In this document: one piece after another, positions 40,321-54,200 of the stretch
Numbering within the stretch: the stretch's first letter is position 1
Layout of the letters: each line of letters opens with the position of its first letter
Assembly: GCF_901933205.1 (NCBI RefSeq)
Contig: NC_044572.1
Span: forward strand, 89,680,965 to 89,744,964
DNA: 64,000 nucleotides
Reading direction: 5' to 3'
Origin: Camarhynchus parvulus
Taxonomy: Eukaryota; Chordata; Aves; Passeriformes; Thraupidae
Notes under the pieces: model-generated
Seen by the model: only the letters and a program-made list of their open reading frames with translations
The model's database searches: none
Told to the model about the DNA's origin: nothing
Program-made: the position numbers and the translations under genes

Positions 40321-43300
40321 GTTTAGATGTGCCCAGCTGCATGATAAGCTCACAAAACCTGTTATTTTATTCAAGGCCTAACTAACTAATGCTAGTGTTC
40401 GTTCCTAAATAAAAAATTAAGCTCTTCAGTTTTCAACTTCTGTGCCACATTCTGAAAGCCCTTCTGGCTGCATTTCCAGACCTAAAGAACACATGCCTAA
40501 GGTACAGTCAGAATTCAGGAGGATTATTCAACACAAAAACCAGAATTCAGCTACAGAATATTATCCACCAGTACTTCCCAATACATCTAGGGTATCTGGG
40601 GAGGCTGTCTGAAGTCCTGCAATGATTGTAGTCCTGCTCTATACTCCTCAAAAGTGAAGCCAAGCACTCAGAACAGAAGCAGGCAAGTTACCCGTATATT
40701 AATCAATCTTTTATGAGTCAGGCCGCAGAAAACCTGCATTTAAATTGGGTTTATTTTTTAAAAAGCTTTTTTATTTCTATTGTGGCAAACTGTTAAACAC
40801 AGTAGCTGTTCCAACATTGCCCACAACCTGCACTCACTGCTGGTCTGGTTTATGTCTCCAGTGATTCTATTTTCTTTCCTGTGGAAGTGAGAATGTAGAA
40901 AAGCTGAAAAGATACCTGCTGACCCCTCTGACTGGAGCAGAGAGGGAATATTAGAAAATGGAGGAATGAAAAGAACAAGTGAATAGATACCCAGGGGAAA
41001 AGGAGCAGAAGTCACACTTATTTTAGACCTGCAAGTTTTCTTAAGCTTCTCTTAAGCTTCCCTATCGTCTATGAAGAAATAGAAAGCTATAAGAATCCCA
41101 AGGACTCCCATTTTCCAGACACAAGTCAGCAGGCCCCATTTGATGATTTACATCTCTAAGACTGGGAATCAACATTCAGGAGAGCCTGAATCAGACACCA
41201 TTCAGCCAGTACTACACTGCTGGGCCCAGCTGAGAAGCGTGTAAAGGCATACCTAAACACAACACCAAAATGTTATCACTCCATTATTTTTGTTTCTCCT
41301 ATATGTTAGTTCTCTGCTCGGCAGAAAGAAATGAAAAAGGAAAGAAAATGGGCACACTGTCTGTTTTGTCCCTGCACACTTTCTTCAGAGTCAGCTTGTT
41401 TCTCTGTTCTTGAAATCAAGATCCACACAGTACCTGAAGACAGAAGCACAACAATGGCATCTTACTAATCATGTTCTAATCTACACACAAAAGAAAATCT
41501 AAAATACTGACAGTTAAAACCATCCAGTGTGTGCATTCCACAGAATAAATTGTTTGGCCACTACGTTGGATCAAAAATTCCTTCTTCAGAACACCTTCCA
41601 ATTTCTACCCATGTGCAACACACCCATGTGCTCCAGCAGTGCCTCTGCAACTGCTAGACTGTCAGTGTGAACAGGATTGAAAATATCCCTTGTCTTTGAA
41701 CATATTGAAGCCTTTTATATTTTTTTTTACTCTATATAAAATGGATAATATTCTTCTATACAGAAGAATAGCTCACTGAGCTTCTAACAGGTCCCTGAGC
41801 CAGTCCCTACCTGCAACATCTGTGCTGACACAAGCAGGAAGGCAGCATGCTGCCATGCAAAACCTACACCCTGCAGCTTCAAGCAGGACTTAAACTGGCA
41901 TTGTTGATGAGAGACTTTGTAGCTGGGACCTACAACCAGGGCCACAGGGTCTATCTGCCTGCTGGGTAGCTAGTTTGAAGTTTGAGATCTTGGGGGTTCC
42001 ACACCTCAGACTGGCCCTAGGCTGTCAGTTCACCTCCAGCAGCATGGCTGTACCAGAGCCCTGGTATATGACCTGCTCCTGAGGGATAGGAGTAACAACA
42101 ATTTTATTTATACATATTTTATTTTTATTTTGTTGATGTGATAGGATTTAAAAGAAGCTTTGTTAACAACATATGGGCTATTAAAATGTGACTATCACCT
42201 TCAACATCTGGCAATGTATTTCTCAAGATGGCTTGCTCCAAATTTCATGGCCTAATAATTTTCAGAGGTCAAAAATAGGCCGTCAGGTAATATAAGGTTG
42301 TTAGTTCCATTACACAGAAAGTTAGGGAGGGATCAAGATCATCAGAAAGTTCTTATGAAGGGCGAGGAGAAAAATGGCCATTATGCCTTCAGTACAAACC
42401 AAGAAAAGACCTGCTTATCACAGTTGAACCACATTGCCATGAGACTACCAAGTTTAATTCAGGCTGGATATTTCCTGAATTTTATTTTTCACTGAAAATG
42501 TTTTAAGCAGGTCAAAAGGTGGTACTAAAGGTTGTCCCAGCACAGGTTTGAGAAGCAGAGACATGAGGGAGGTTAAAGGGAGCCCTGTTTTCTAGCACAT
42601 TACCAGGAACCTGAAACAATCATATTTGAAATGTCTCCTTGCAGTACTTTAGGCCATGTGTTACCACTCTCTCCTTGCAGTGAGTAACCAAGCAGAACAC
42701 TTGATTTGCCTGTCATCACAGGTAACAATGGCAGAGTATTTGTGAAAGAAAGATCTCATGACCAAAATTTTGTCAGTCTTCCCATTCTCTGTGGCAAACC
42801 ACACTCTTTGGAGCAGATCCAGGAAAACAGTCCATGGGGTAAGGTGTTAACACTGTCAACCTTTTTGTGACTTAGACATGCCCAGGGTGATGTAAGCCAC
42901 CAAAAACTCATCGCTTCTGAAAATTCATCTCCTACTTGCATTCCTTCAATAAGTATTTTGACACCTGATCTGAAATTTGTGTTTCTGCAAATCTTCCAGT
43001 GGAGGTTTTATTTGTTTTTCCTAATCTTTTTCATGAGCTTACCTTGAACAGTAATCCTGTTGGCAGCAACACAATCTAAGGACCCAGAAGTTCTCTGCAT
43101 TCTGGAGAGACTTATATGTTGGGCAGACAAATAAGGTCTCTCACTTCTGTATGATATTTTTTAAATAAAAATCTGCTTATTCTATAAAAAGAATCTGACA
43201 CCAAGAAGCTGTGTGACTGAAAAAGCACAGTAGCTGAAAACTGAACTTTATTGAACCAGGTTCAGCTTTAAATAAATCAAGCCAGTAGGTCTTTCTATGT

Positions 43301-46300
43301 GAATTAAATTTGCCCAAATATATGACCCATTTACTATTCAAACATGAGTCCATTTACCCTTAATACTAAAAGCTGAGTGTGACTTTAAAATTGTGTAGGT
43401 ACACTGAATTTTCCCTCTTCACAAAACAAATTTTCACCCTAATTAAGTAAATAAAACAACAAAAATTTACAGAAGATTTCTAGTAAAATTTTCAAGGTAC
43501 ATTAATTGCATATTATATTGTTATCAATATATGCTTAACCATTTTCTGCATTGTGGAAAATTACCTGTAGAGGAAAAACACTTTGCTTGATCTGGTATAC
43601 ACAGTAATTAAAATATTCAGTTAGGCTTAATATTTAAAAGCAGCACCAGAAAATTTTATCCCTATATTAATATGCACACTGTACTTTTTCTTATTATATT
43701 CTTCAGTTTCCAAGTTAATATACTGAAGCTTTCTACCAAAAGAATTTGCAACAATAGATTGTGATGGTAAAAAGGAAAAAGTACAAACATGTCATTCCAC
43801 TCACTTTTTAGATTAGCTTCATTTTCCATATATTTTTTTAATTGGTGGTTTTATAAGTATTTTTCCATATGACTTTATCCAGCTATTTTAGAAATACCCT
43901 CTTACCCTAATCTCTTAGTACAGATTTTTGAAATACATACAAGGGCAAGAAGAAAACACAGCATGACTCTAAAACATGCTATCAGAGGAAGAAAACAGCA
44001 ACATACTAAACAGCACACAACAAAACAAGTGAGCACTACGCATTGTGATGAAGTCCTCAAACTGGAGTTTTATGATGGCAGCTTAAAGTTTCTTACATGC
44101 TCTTGTGTTGCAGCTCAGAATAAGCCAGGGACAGCTGCACCAATTCTCCACAATTAGTCAAGGTCAGACAGTGGAAAGGGAGGACACTCACTATTTGTCA
44201 AGAGAACAATGGCAGGAGGCTCAGCCTTTCTCCACCAGGGATGACTGTTCGCTACACACATTCAATCCATGGCAAAATTATGCCTGGCCCTTTTTCTGCG
44301 GAGTAGAGAGGGGCAACCTTTCCAGACAATCGAAGTGTAAGAGCTAACAAGGCAGAGCCACAGCACAAAAACAAGCTTGTTTTAAGTACGGAAAGCATAT
44401 GTTCTTGACACAAATTAATGTTTTGACACTTGCGGAGACAAAGGTATTAATTTCTACAAGCTTTGAGCAAAAAATACTAAACCCACTAAAATCTGTTCCT
44501 TCACACTATTATTGGGGTTGCACATTAAAAAAAAAGAAGAAAAAGAAAAAAGGCATTCTGACAAGTTACCAGCAATTATTTTCCTTACTCTGAGAGGTTC
44601 AGTGTGTCTTAGGTATTTTTGACATGTCTTTTTCATAAACCTAAAAACACACTCAGAAAAAGTTTAATTTTGGGCAAAGGCACTTCCCTCAACATTGGTA
44701 AGCAACCAGAGATGGAAAACAAGAAAAACAATTCAAAATGTCTGCCATTAGCAGAAGGAGCAAAAAAAAGAAAAAAAAACATTTTTAACAATGAGATTTT
44801 GTTTCCCTGTTTAATTAGGTGCACTCAGAGCTGTATTTTGAGTTTCCTTATGACACAGCACAAATACAGAAAGGACAAAAAGTAGTTACAAATAATGGAT
44901 ACAAAGGAGTAGTTTTGATACAGAACCCTCACAGTACTGCGCTGGAATAAATGGATTTATTTGTGTAAATTCTGTCACTTGTGTGGACAAGTGTGGGGAT
45001 GCAGCATAGGCTGAAATTATTATGTGAAACTTTATGGAGACCACCTTTTTTAACAGCACACTATACATTTAGATGTATTAAAATTATTCATATTCACTGC
45101 AAATGGCATTTAAGCAAGGTAATGGCAGTTCTGAAAGCAAACATACTTTTAAGGTTTTTATCACATTTGCATTCATCAAAGCCAAACCATGTTTAGATAC
45201 TTAAGGTGAGAATTCTTACAATTAAGAAGTTTGAAAGCATTACTTAAAGTGCATGTAATTAAAAAACATCAAAGAGCAAACATGCTGTTTCTGGACACCA
45301 CCTGAAAACTAGATCACATTAGCTTTGGAAGAAAGGAATTTCTCCTTCAGGTAGTTTTTGCAGCTACTAAGGTGCAGAAGCCACACCTGTAGTTGCACAC
45401 TGCCATAAAAGAGGGAAAGATGGAAATATGTGAACATTTCTATCAAATCCTTCCTCCCCAATCAGAGGAATTAGGTCAGCCCCAGCCATACCGACTTCTT
45501 TCTCTGCCGCTGTCCTGCAGTCACATCAGAATGTTTGAAAACATCTCTTTTTTTAATGTTCACCATCTGTTTGGTGGGTTTTTTTACTCCAAAAAACTTT
45601 TCCCTTGTGATCAGAAGCAGCATCAGCCCTGCAGTTAAGGAACCATCTGCCCCAGCAGAAAAACTGATTCTGGAAAGATTCAATAAGGGAAGGCAATGGG
45701 AAAGATATTAACTTAACTTCACATTCCAAATATCCTACTTTCATAATAAATCTCTACTGAATAATATCTGAAAAACAGGTTTTTAGTATATTAATTTTAG
45801 AATATCCCTTTTCACCTTAGATTTCAATTTAGAGAAATACTTTAAATTAGCATAAATTTAGTTCTTTGTATATGTAAGACTGAGATTTCACTGTAGGAAC
45901 AGTGCCTCTTAATTGGGACAAGAAGTTGGCGCACTACCTTCTAAATCCTTAATGGCACTTGGCTATTGCATTGTTTACAAAGCAAGGCATCCTTGACTGG
46001 TTTCTTTATCACATTTCCGATGTCAACTGAATAAATTAGAACAGGAAAACGTCAGAGTACAATGTACCTTTTCAAGCCATTTGGCTTAGTGAAGCAGGAT
46101 AGATTCAGGCAAAAATACCTCTTTTCCAGTCTGGTGGCTTTCCAGGAAGTTTCTTCATGTTTAGCAGTCCCTTCCCGTCCTCTCTTTCTTTAGAAAGCGG
46201 CCCTGGGAGGCAAATGACATCAGTAAATGGAAGTAACCACTTAGGTCACTTTCAAGCTGCTTGCCATACACCTTCTCTACTGATAGGTACAGGCACTACT

Positions 46301-49079
46301 TCCTGTGATAAGAATTTATACCTGAAATTTGTTCATTCTAATCTTCCTTTCCCCTGATCCAAAGCAGAAGCTCTTCACCATCCTCCCCTCAGTGGCTCTC
46401 GTCCATTTGCTAGAAGCTGAGGACAGGCCCCACGTGTGAAAATAGTGCTGATCAATGGAAAATAGACGATGTCATATAACACTGAGCAAGGAAATTATTA
46501 GAAAAAGGAAGAAATAATTTGTTAAGTTATTCCACTCTTTTCACTAAATCTATCATAAATCAAATAGACCAAAAACCCCACTTGGGAATTACTGGATCTG
46601 AGAAAGAACTTATTCAAATGAATTCATCTAGCTAAGGGCAACTGTTATTTAACTGCATATTTTGAATTTTTCAGTATGAAAAACTAGATATTTCTATTCC
46701 ACACTGACTTTTCACATATTTGGATGGCTGAATTTTGAAACCTCAGAGCACATTAAGAAATAATATTTTCTGGCATTATTGAGAGGATTTTTTCCCAAAT
46801 GTGTCTACTGCCATATCTGGTATCAGTACCTGACTGGTTTGCAAATTTTTGCACATAGTCCAAAAATGGATAAGTATTGCTTGAAATTTTTACCAGGTAT
46901 AAACTAGGAAAGTGACAGCATTTTACGTAAAAGGAAAGGAAGAATAATAAAATCTATATTAATGATGAATAGCAAGTAGCTTAGAAGATATTTTTATATT
47001 ATTTTAAAGCCATTATATCACCTTCTCTCCAGATATGATTAAAACTCAACTAGATGTTTCAAATTTAAGAAAAATCTTTTAATCTTGTTCTTTCTGAACA
47101 CTGTGGCCTTTAGAACATTACAAAAATATCTATTCAAATACACATGTCCCTCAGAAAGAGTTAATAAATGTTTTTTACATTATTGCAGACTGTCCAAAAT
47201 TCCTTGGTTCATAGCATAATTTAACTATATACATGTATTCTGCTTAAAACTAAGTCTAAATTTGATGGATGTACAGTTTATCCACCTAGTAAATAAGAGT
47301 ATAGCAGCACCAGGTAGTTTATAAAATAGAGGTCACCAGTGGTAAATAAAATGCTATAAACAACATTCAGAACAGTATCCGACCTGTCATTTTGATAATG
47401 CATTTATGCATTTGACAGGGACTGTCTTTTCCTAAAGAGGTTAATAGAGTCACATTTATGTATCACTGAAGTTGAGCTGATCTATACAGGCTGTCAGGAG
47501 AAGGGCAGATGGATAGGTAAATTAGAAAATACTAAAATAACTTTCTCACTACTATAACAATGAGGGAAAAGAGGAAGAACTAGGACTCTGAGAATCATTA
47601 ACTCCCTTCTGATACTGTTCATAGTGTACTAACTTAGGTCCCTATCAATCCAGAGAGCCTGAAATACAGGAAAGTCACCTAAAAAGACCTGAGCAAATTA
47701 TAAATGGATGCATAGTTTTTCTCCAAACACATTCTTAATGCACATTTCTAGGAACTGTAAACATCACTGATTGCTGAATTCATTTGTTCTAAACTCTATG
47801 CTGTGATGAAAAACCTCTGACAAATTGGCTTGAAAAGGGCAAATTAATCTAATATCAAGGCATTATGGACAGATCAAATAAAATATCTTCATTTAAAACT
47901 AATAAATCTATGTTTAGCTTAACAATATTCATTACTAAGAGAAAATACTTATGCAGGCAAAAGGCAAAAAGGCAGTTCGCACAAAATTACATCATAAAAC
48001 AAATTATCATTGGAAGAATTAGTGTTCTTTAATGATGACAAGAGTGTTCCTATAAAATCCAGAAAGTAAAATCTAGATATTCTCTGTAATTTGATACTAA
48101 TCAAGATCAGAAATTCCACTGTGAACTACCCCAATTATAGACAATGCTCCAACAGTTACAGTATAGAATGTACAGTTATGTAGTAAAAAGCTGAAAATAA
48201 ACTTTTTCTCATTATTTTCAGAATTCAATTCCTGAGCACGTATTACTGGATATTAGCAGGAATTTCTGCTACTATAGGTCCTATGTTTTGCAGAAACACA
48301 CTTTTAATAATTTCACTCCGATCTGGTAGTTGCCTTGAATACTTGCCAGAAAAGAAGAACATAAAATAAGTGTATCCATCAAAGTACCTAATTTAAAATC
48401 CAATAGTTAAAAAACCCCGAAATCTGCATTTACAGGCTATTGCCTCCAACATCTGCTAAAATCAATGACTAAGATAAGACCTCGAGTTCTGGTATTTGAT
48501 AAAGGGCCTTGACTTTCAGAGGACAAGTGCTCACCACTTTCTGAATCATGAAGTAGAAAATTAAGAGCTGTGTTCCTCCATCCTGGCAGAAGCATACCAT
48601 ATGATTTAGGTGATGAGTCACTGAGCTGGAATTTCCATGATCAAATATTCACAATGAGATCCTTGAGAATGAGCTACAGACCAAGACAAAAATTATCCAC
48701 ACAAGTTATCGGGTGAATAGTTTTGAATAATGAGCACATATGAGAGTCTTTGCTTACACAATCTGTGAAGAAAAAAATATCAATTGTAGAATAAATTATA
48801 AAATTAAAATTATGTGTCTGTCTTTAAAACATATTTGCCACATTATAGTGAACTGTAACCCTGACTGTAAAGGGACTGCCCTTTGTATTTCTAAGTGCAA
48901 AGTTTTCACAATAGCCATGAAGTGTGAGAATAAATATCTGACTGGAAGTGATGGTGCAAGTTTGTCGTGGAACAAAAAAATATATTGCTTCTTTGATCAA
49001 AGGTCAGGCCTAGAGTAGCAATGCAAACACACACAGTCTGGGCATAGATGAGAAGTATTTCATAAATCTAGCAGAAGTG
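40321..49079. other. Unassigned DNA, no gene seen
   Basis: Open frames are short and unrecognised. A 10-bp duplication of CTTAAGCTTC lies at about 41039-41059, and A-rich low-complexity patches at 44527-44551 and 44762-44780. The 41620-42080 segment is relatively GC-rich and could be an eroded retroelement, though no LTR ends, primer-binding site or coding motif is seen. The 43960-44350 segment has two overlapping plus-strand open frames (43963-44157 and 44105-44347) and mixed-complexity sequence; it might be another conserved element. Confidence 0.5.
44527..44551. repeat. A-rich low-complexity tract
   Basis: A run of A residues interrupted by single G residues (aaaaaaaaagaagaaaaag...). It produces a lysine run in one frame, which is not evidence of coding. 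Confidence 0.85.
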
Positions 49080-49540
49080 AAAGCTGTCACTAGTTTCTTT
49101 TTATGAGCTTGTTTGATGAGAGTAGCCTGAGGTACCAATTAAAGAGAGTTACTTTATGACATTATTAGTGCAAAGCGTGTTCAAAGGTGAGCCTATTTGT
49201 CACGCCTGATTAGCACCAAGTATGGGAAAAAATTATAATGGTAACAAACCAAGTAAAATCTGTTTTTAAAAGTATCGAGTCAAATTGCTTTGACTTTCAC
49301 TTGTTCAAATGCAAATTCAAGTTGCTCAGAGCTTTGTTTTCTTTTGCAGACATTTTGTAATTAGGATTCAGAATACAATTTCCTATCAACCCACAGGTAC
49401 CATGACAAATATTAATACTATAGTTCAGCTAATTTTACTGAGTATTTGTGTGAGAGGTCTTGATTTACTGGGCTTTCTAATCATGCTGTTATTTCTCATT
49501 CTAAACCGCTTGACTGATTTTCTTACCAGCCCTTGACTGG
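49080..49540. promoter_or_regulatory. Candidate conserved non-coding element with octamer
   Basis: The block contains an exact POU octamer ATGCAAAT at 49309-49316 and homeodomain cores (GTAATTAGG near 49360). Forkhead- or SOX-like AT words are also present (gacaaatattaat near 49405, and 'tttgacttt' near 49289, which resembles a TCF/LEF site). A single plus-strand frame of 75 codons (49309-49536) is open but unrecognised. The sequence lacks simple repeats. The assignment is inference from motif density; AT-rich motifs arise easily by chance. Confidence 0.28.
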
Positions 49541-50699
49541 AAAAAAAAAAGAGCATATAAACCAAAATTGTCAGCAATTAAGCTAGATGGCAGCTAGGCT
49601 TGCTAACTACATTTTGCACAAATCTCAAAATCTCCTTTAAAAACTCCAAGGCTCTTGCAATCTCTTCTAGAGAGTCTAGAAGAACATGTTCCATCCCAGT
49701 CAGGAAACCATGTGAAACCTTGACACTAGAGCCCCTATAAAGGTAACTTTTTTCTAGACTATAATAGTCAGTGGGGCTTTCCCATTTTCCTGCTTCCCTA
49801 ACTAAAGAAGTTTTATTAACAATCTCCCAAAATTCCCGATTTTGAAATCTTAAATTAATCAAAAGTCATTGGTTTCAGTAATTTTCCCCTTCATTAACAA
49901 TCCATAAATCTTTCTTCCCATCCTAGTGTGGATCACAGAAAAAGTTACAGTCAAACTCAATCATATTTGAGAAAGCTCATAGGGATAAGGTGTACCTGTT
50001 GATTTATATACCAATCCTCAACTTTTTTATTATTAAGTGCAATCTAAAACTAATTGTGTTAAGATATCATCCTTTACTCTAAAATTTCTTACATGTGATA
50101 TCTGGACTTAAACTGTGAAATCAACTCCTCTTGCCCCCTGTCCTAACGAGGACGCAACAGAAGACAAAAAAACCCAGCATCAAACTTTCACAGTTATCTC
50201 CTTTCCTCCACAATATTAAAAACAACTTTTCATTTTATTGTGAATCCTAAATAAGTGCCTACATTACAGAATTTACAAGACAGTGATATTCTATGTGAAA
50301 AAAAGTGCTTGAACCTAGTCCAATATTAAAACAGTGGTTGTATCTAATTCATCTTAATTAATCAGAGGATGCAGATTCAATATATGCATGCCATGTACCA
50401 AGAATCTACTCTAAATTGGTGCACACTCCCCTGTAGATGTGCAGAACAAGTACACAACGCGTGCGACTTGCTGGCACTTGCTGGCACCTTTTATAGAGGG
50501 ATCTCAACAATTTGAGATTTGCTGAATAACATTTTGTGCCTGCCCAATAATTAGGATTGACAAGTTTGTTTTCTATTTCTACACCCTTCTAAAAATGCAA
50601 AAGTTGTTTTCATTAAAACTACTACAAAAACAGACTCCTGTCACTGAACTGTATAGGCAGTTCATGTTCACAGTTTCCAAGGAAAGAAATTATGGCATG

Positions 50700-50716
50700 A
50701 TGCAAATCATGCAAAT
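50700..50716 (+). promoter_or_regulatory. Paired POU octamer motifs
   Basis: ATGCAAAT occurs at 50700-50707 and again at 50709-50716 in the same orientation with a 9-bp period. Each is the exact consensus octamer for Oct-1/Oct-2 type POU proteins. The tandem arrangement could favour cooperative binding. No promoter or gene is visible nearby, and the arrangement could equally be a 9-bp slippage duplication. Confidence 0.35.
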
Positions 50717-51192
50717 CATTTTTTAGGGAAAAAACTTCTGGACATTAAATATGCCCTTAAATATTCACTTTGACTGCCCAAAACTAAAATATGTTTTGAT
50801 TCCAGAATAAGACAAGAGAATTCCATTAAACTGCATTAAAAATAATAAAAAATCAGAAGCCAAATAAACAAAACCCCAGTCACCAAAAAGAAACATTTCC
50901 CTCTTGACAGAGAACAAATAAGCAATATTTATTTTAGATTTAGCATGTCCAACCACATTTCTTAAATGTACACCTATGCATTTTCATGGGAGCTTTTCCT
51001 AAGTGTCTGACAATCATTAAACAAGTAAACCTGCAGCAATTCCTTCTCTCTTTCCTTACCCTTTCCTTGTCACGAATAAGCTGATCTGATACTTTTAGAA
51101 GTAGCATCACTTCTGATCTTGGTCCCTTATTTATGTCTCTTCTTTACCTTATTTATAATGTGTTCTGTACTGTGTGCAGAACACTGTCTTCC

Positions 51193-51223
51193 TACTTTGC
51201 AATACAGGAATACTTTGCAATAC
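51193..51223. repeat. 18-bp-period tandem duplication
   Basis: TACTTTGCAATACAGGAA is followed by TACTTTGCAATAC. The 13-bp core is identical in both copies. Confidence 0.85.
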
Positions 51224-54200
51224 TTCTGCCTTTGTACTAAAAATATGGAAATCAGAAGAAGTGCTGAGAAAAAAACACACTTTTCAGCTTCAGCACATTA
51301 ATCACAAATGACTTTTGGCTCCAATGTGGGTGTGAAAAAGCTTATTACAATAATAGGTACTTCTTACTCGAATAAGAAAGAAAAAATGAAATACAGAGAA
51401 AAGCTTGGGGGCCAGGTGAAGACAATGTACAGACAAGGAAAAATTAGTGGGGAATTGTGGGAGGCCTATGAAATACCAAGTAAATATTATGGAATTTTTC
51501 TACTTAATTAGGTTAGGGCATGAATGCAGGATTATGAAAAGCAGGTAATTAAGGTATCTTGTAGAAAATTATCTCTTCTAATAGAAAGGTCAACCAAAAA
51601 GGCAATAAAGTAGGAGGAGGGAATTCCACCTAAGCAATCTTATGAATTAATAGCAACAGTAAAAAATTCTTTCTTTCCTACAATGATTGCAAAAGCCAAA
51701 AGCTTTACAGACCGAGAAAACCAGCAATTTCTCATTTTCCTTCAAAGACTTCCTCTTATTATTGTTTATGGAAGATTTTCCAGCTATTGACCAGATACTT
51801 CACAGAAAATCAAACTAACGAAATTGATATTGCATTATGGCCTGAAACTGTGGAATTTATTGCCATTCTTGCAGGAAGAAGCCAAGCTAGGGTCTGTCTC
51901 TGGCTATTACCAGCTCTGCCTTCAATGTTTGGCACTTCTGCTATACTATTACAGCATTTTAGCCCGTCTCCAATACTCTGACATTAGCATTCTTGTCCAG
52001 CGACTCAGAAAGTGTCCTTTTGGTAAAATATGTGAGTGTGTTGCATCAGCACCATAATATCATCCTTTACAAATCTTGGTATATATCTTGGTATGGCAAA
52101 AATATACTCCACTGGAAACATTTATTCAGATAGAGAATAAGATCCAAAGAATGGAAAGCAGATTGAGATAGAAGTTCTTGCAGAAATACTGAAGTAGCTT
52201 GTCGGAAAAAATAAAAAAAAAATTTAAAAAAACAAAACAGAGTTTTGAGGAGGTCAATAGCAATCAAAAGGGTTGGGATGCACTAAGTGTGAAATGGTCT
52301 TCTATTTCTGGGTCAACAACCTGTAGAGTTGGAAGGGACTTTTCTTCCCCTTCATTGTCTGTGTTGAGGTCAGGACAGGTTAGAACCGTCAGGCACCACC
52401 TACTGCTCAGGTCAGGGTACAGAGAAGTGTGAAGCTTCTTGTGAGCTGTGGTGAATGCTGAACATCATTGCCCACAACAGTGTAATATTTCTTGATCAAC
52501 AGCAAGCATCACAACCAGCATTCAGAGTTTGTAGAGAAGGAATTATCGCCATTATCATCTGACTTACAGGAATACCCAGTACAGAATAATGCTGTGATCA
52601 TTTGGAGGTCTCTTAACTCATCAGTTTCCTAATATTGCAGATACATTTGGAATCCATGACATCCCAGTCACTCTTGTTACTTGCTCAACATATGAAGGAA
52701 GGTGCCAGAGAAACAAATATTGTAGTAATGTTCCCACTGTGTTGTGGACTGGATACCCAGGAAAAAATACAGAATTCTGAGTGCATCACTTGCAGATTTC
52801 CCAGCACACAAAGAAACTTGATTCCACACTCAGTAATATTTTCTGTGTCTCAAAACCTGTGCACATTGCCACCCACATGCCAGCATAGAGGAAGGACTAA
52901 TGCAGACTGCATACTTAAAAAAAAAAGTTCTTTTGAACTGTTATGTACAAGACACACTGAAGCAGTAAGAATTATTATTCCCCTTCTTAAACACTCTTTT
53001 TAACCACATAAATGGACAACCAACTAAACCAATGTCCTTAACTATAAAACATTTCACTGCCCTAGGGAGTTAGTCTACTCAAAAGTAATTCCCAGACACC
53101 TAGCTCTCCCTCCATGATCCCTTCATCTGTGTTTCTGCACTTCAAAAAGCCAAAACTTCTCTGAAGATTTATCTTAAAATGCTAAATTGAAGTACTTGGG
53201 AATGAGCATTAGATAAAACTCCACACTCTTATCTTGAAATTTATAAAAAAAAAACCGTTGCCGCCCAAAAATTACCCAGCAATGACTGCTGGCATTACAA
53301 CACAGAAAAGAATGGACAGCTACTTTTTGAGTTGCTGTTTTTATACTAATTTCTTTCAGATATTTTCCTTTCTAGAAGACCTGCCTGTTTCTTATCAGTT
53401 GCAAAATATCACAAAATTCTTGCTCAATGCCTGTTAACTTCCACTTTGAACTCTTTTATAATTTTTTTTCCACTAGACCTTGTTTTCCATGTTTAGATTT
53501 GCCAGTCTCAAAGACTGACAACACATCTTCATGGAGAAATCAGGAGATATAAAGCATAAAGGAAGCTCAAAATAGTCTGTGAACTTTCACTAGGGGTTTT
53601 TTTCCATTTTTTTTTTATTTTAAAAGGGCAGCTTCTGAATATATTCTAATCTTAGAGGATTATCCAACAGAATTAGACTAGGAAGCCCTTAATATGCTTA
53701 TGGCAGCGTTGATAGTCAAGGTGACAGAAGTCTTGCTTAATTTATTGTGCAGTAGTTGACCCTAGTCAATGTCTTCATGACTTCTGTTGAACTGCAATTC
53801 AAATTTAATTGTTCCCATTGCATTGCAAACTCTGTATACTAAATGTTAGAGGACTATAACTCACAGATATAGGGATGTATTTAGAAAAAGAAGCAGTCTT
53901 ATTGTGAAGAACATGTATTATCTTTTGAAACTTAATTAAGTTAGAAAATGTTTTCAGACCTTGGAGAATATAATTGAAAAGCTCATCTCATGTGGTGAAA
54001 ATCCAGAATCTTTAGGAGAAACAAAAAACTAATTTACAACAAAACATTGGACCATCTTCTGTTCTTAACAGCACAGGTTTATAGAGGAAAACACAGAAGT
54101 ATCCCAAGAAGTATTTCCATTGGTACATATGCCATTTTGCTGTTTAGAAGCTGGGATATTGAGTAATACTTTAACAAAAAAAAGAATTCAAATGTTTTTA

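Noticed and set aside
52328..52348. CR1-tail-like words (gtagagttggaagggac)
   Set aside because: Only about 17 bases resemble the CR1 end and the flanks do not continue the alignment, so it cannot be supported as an element.
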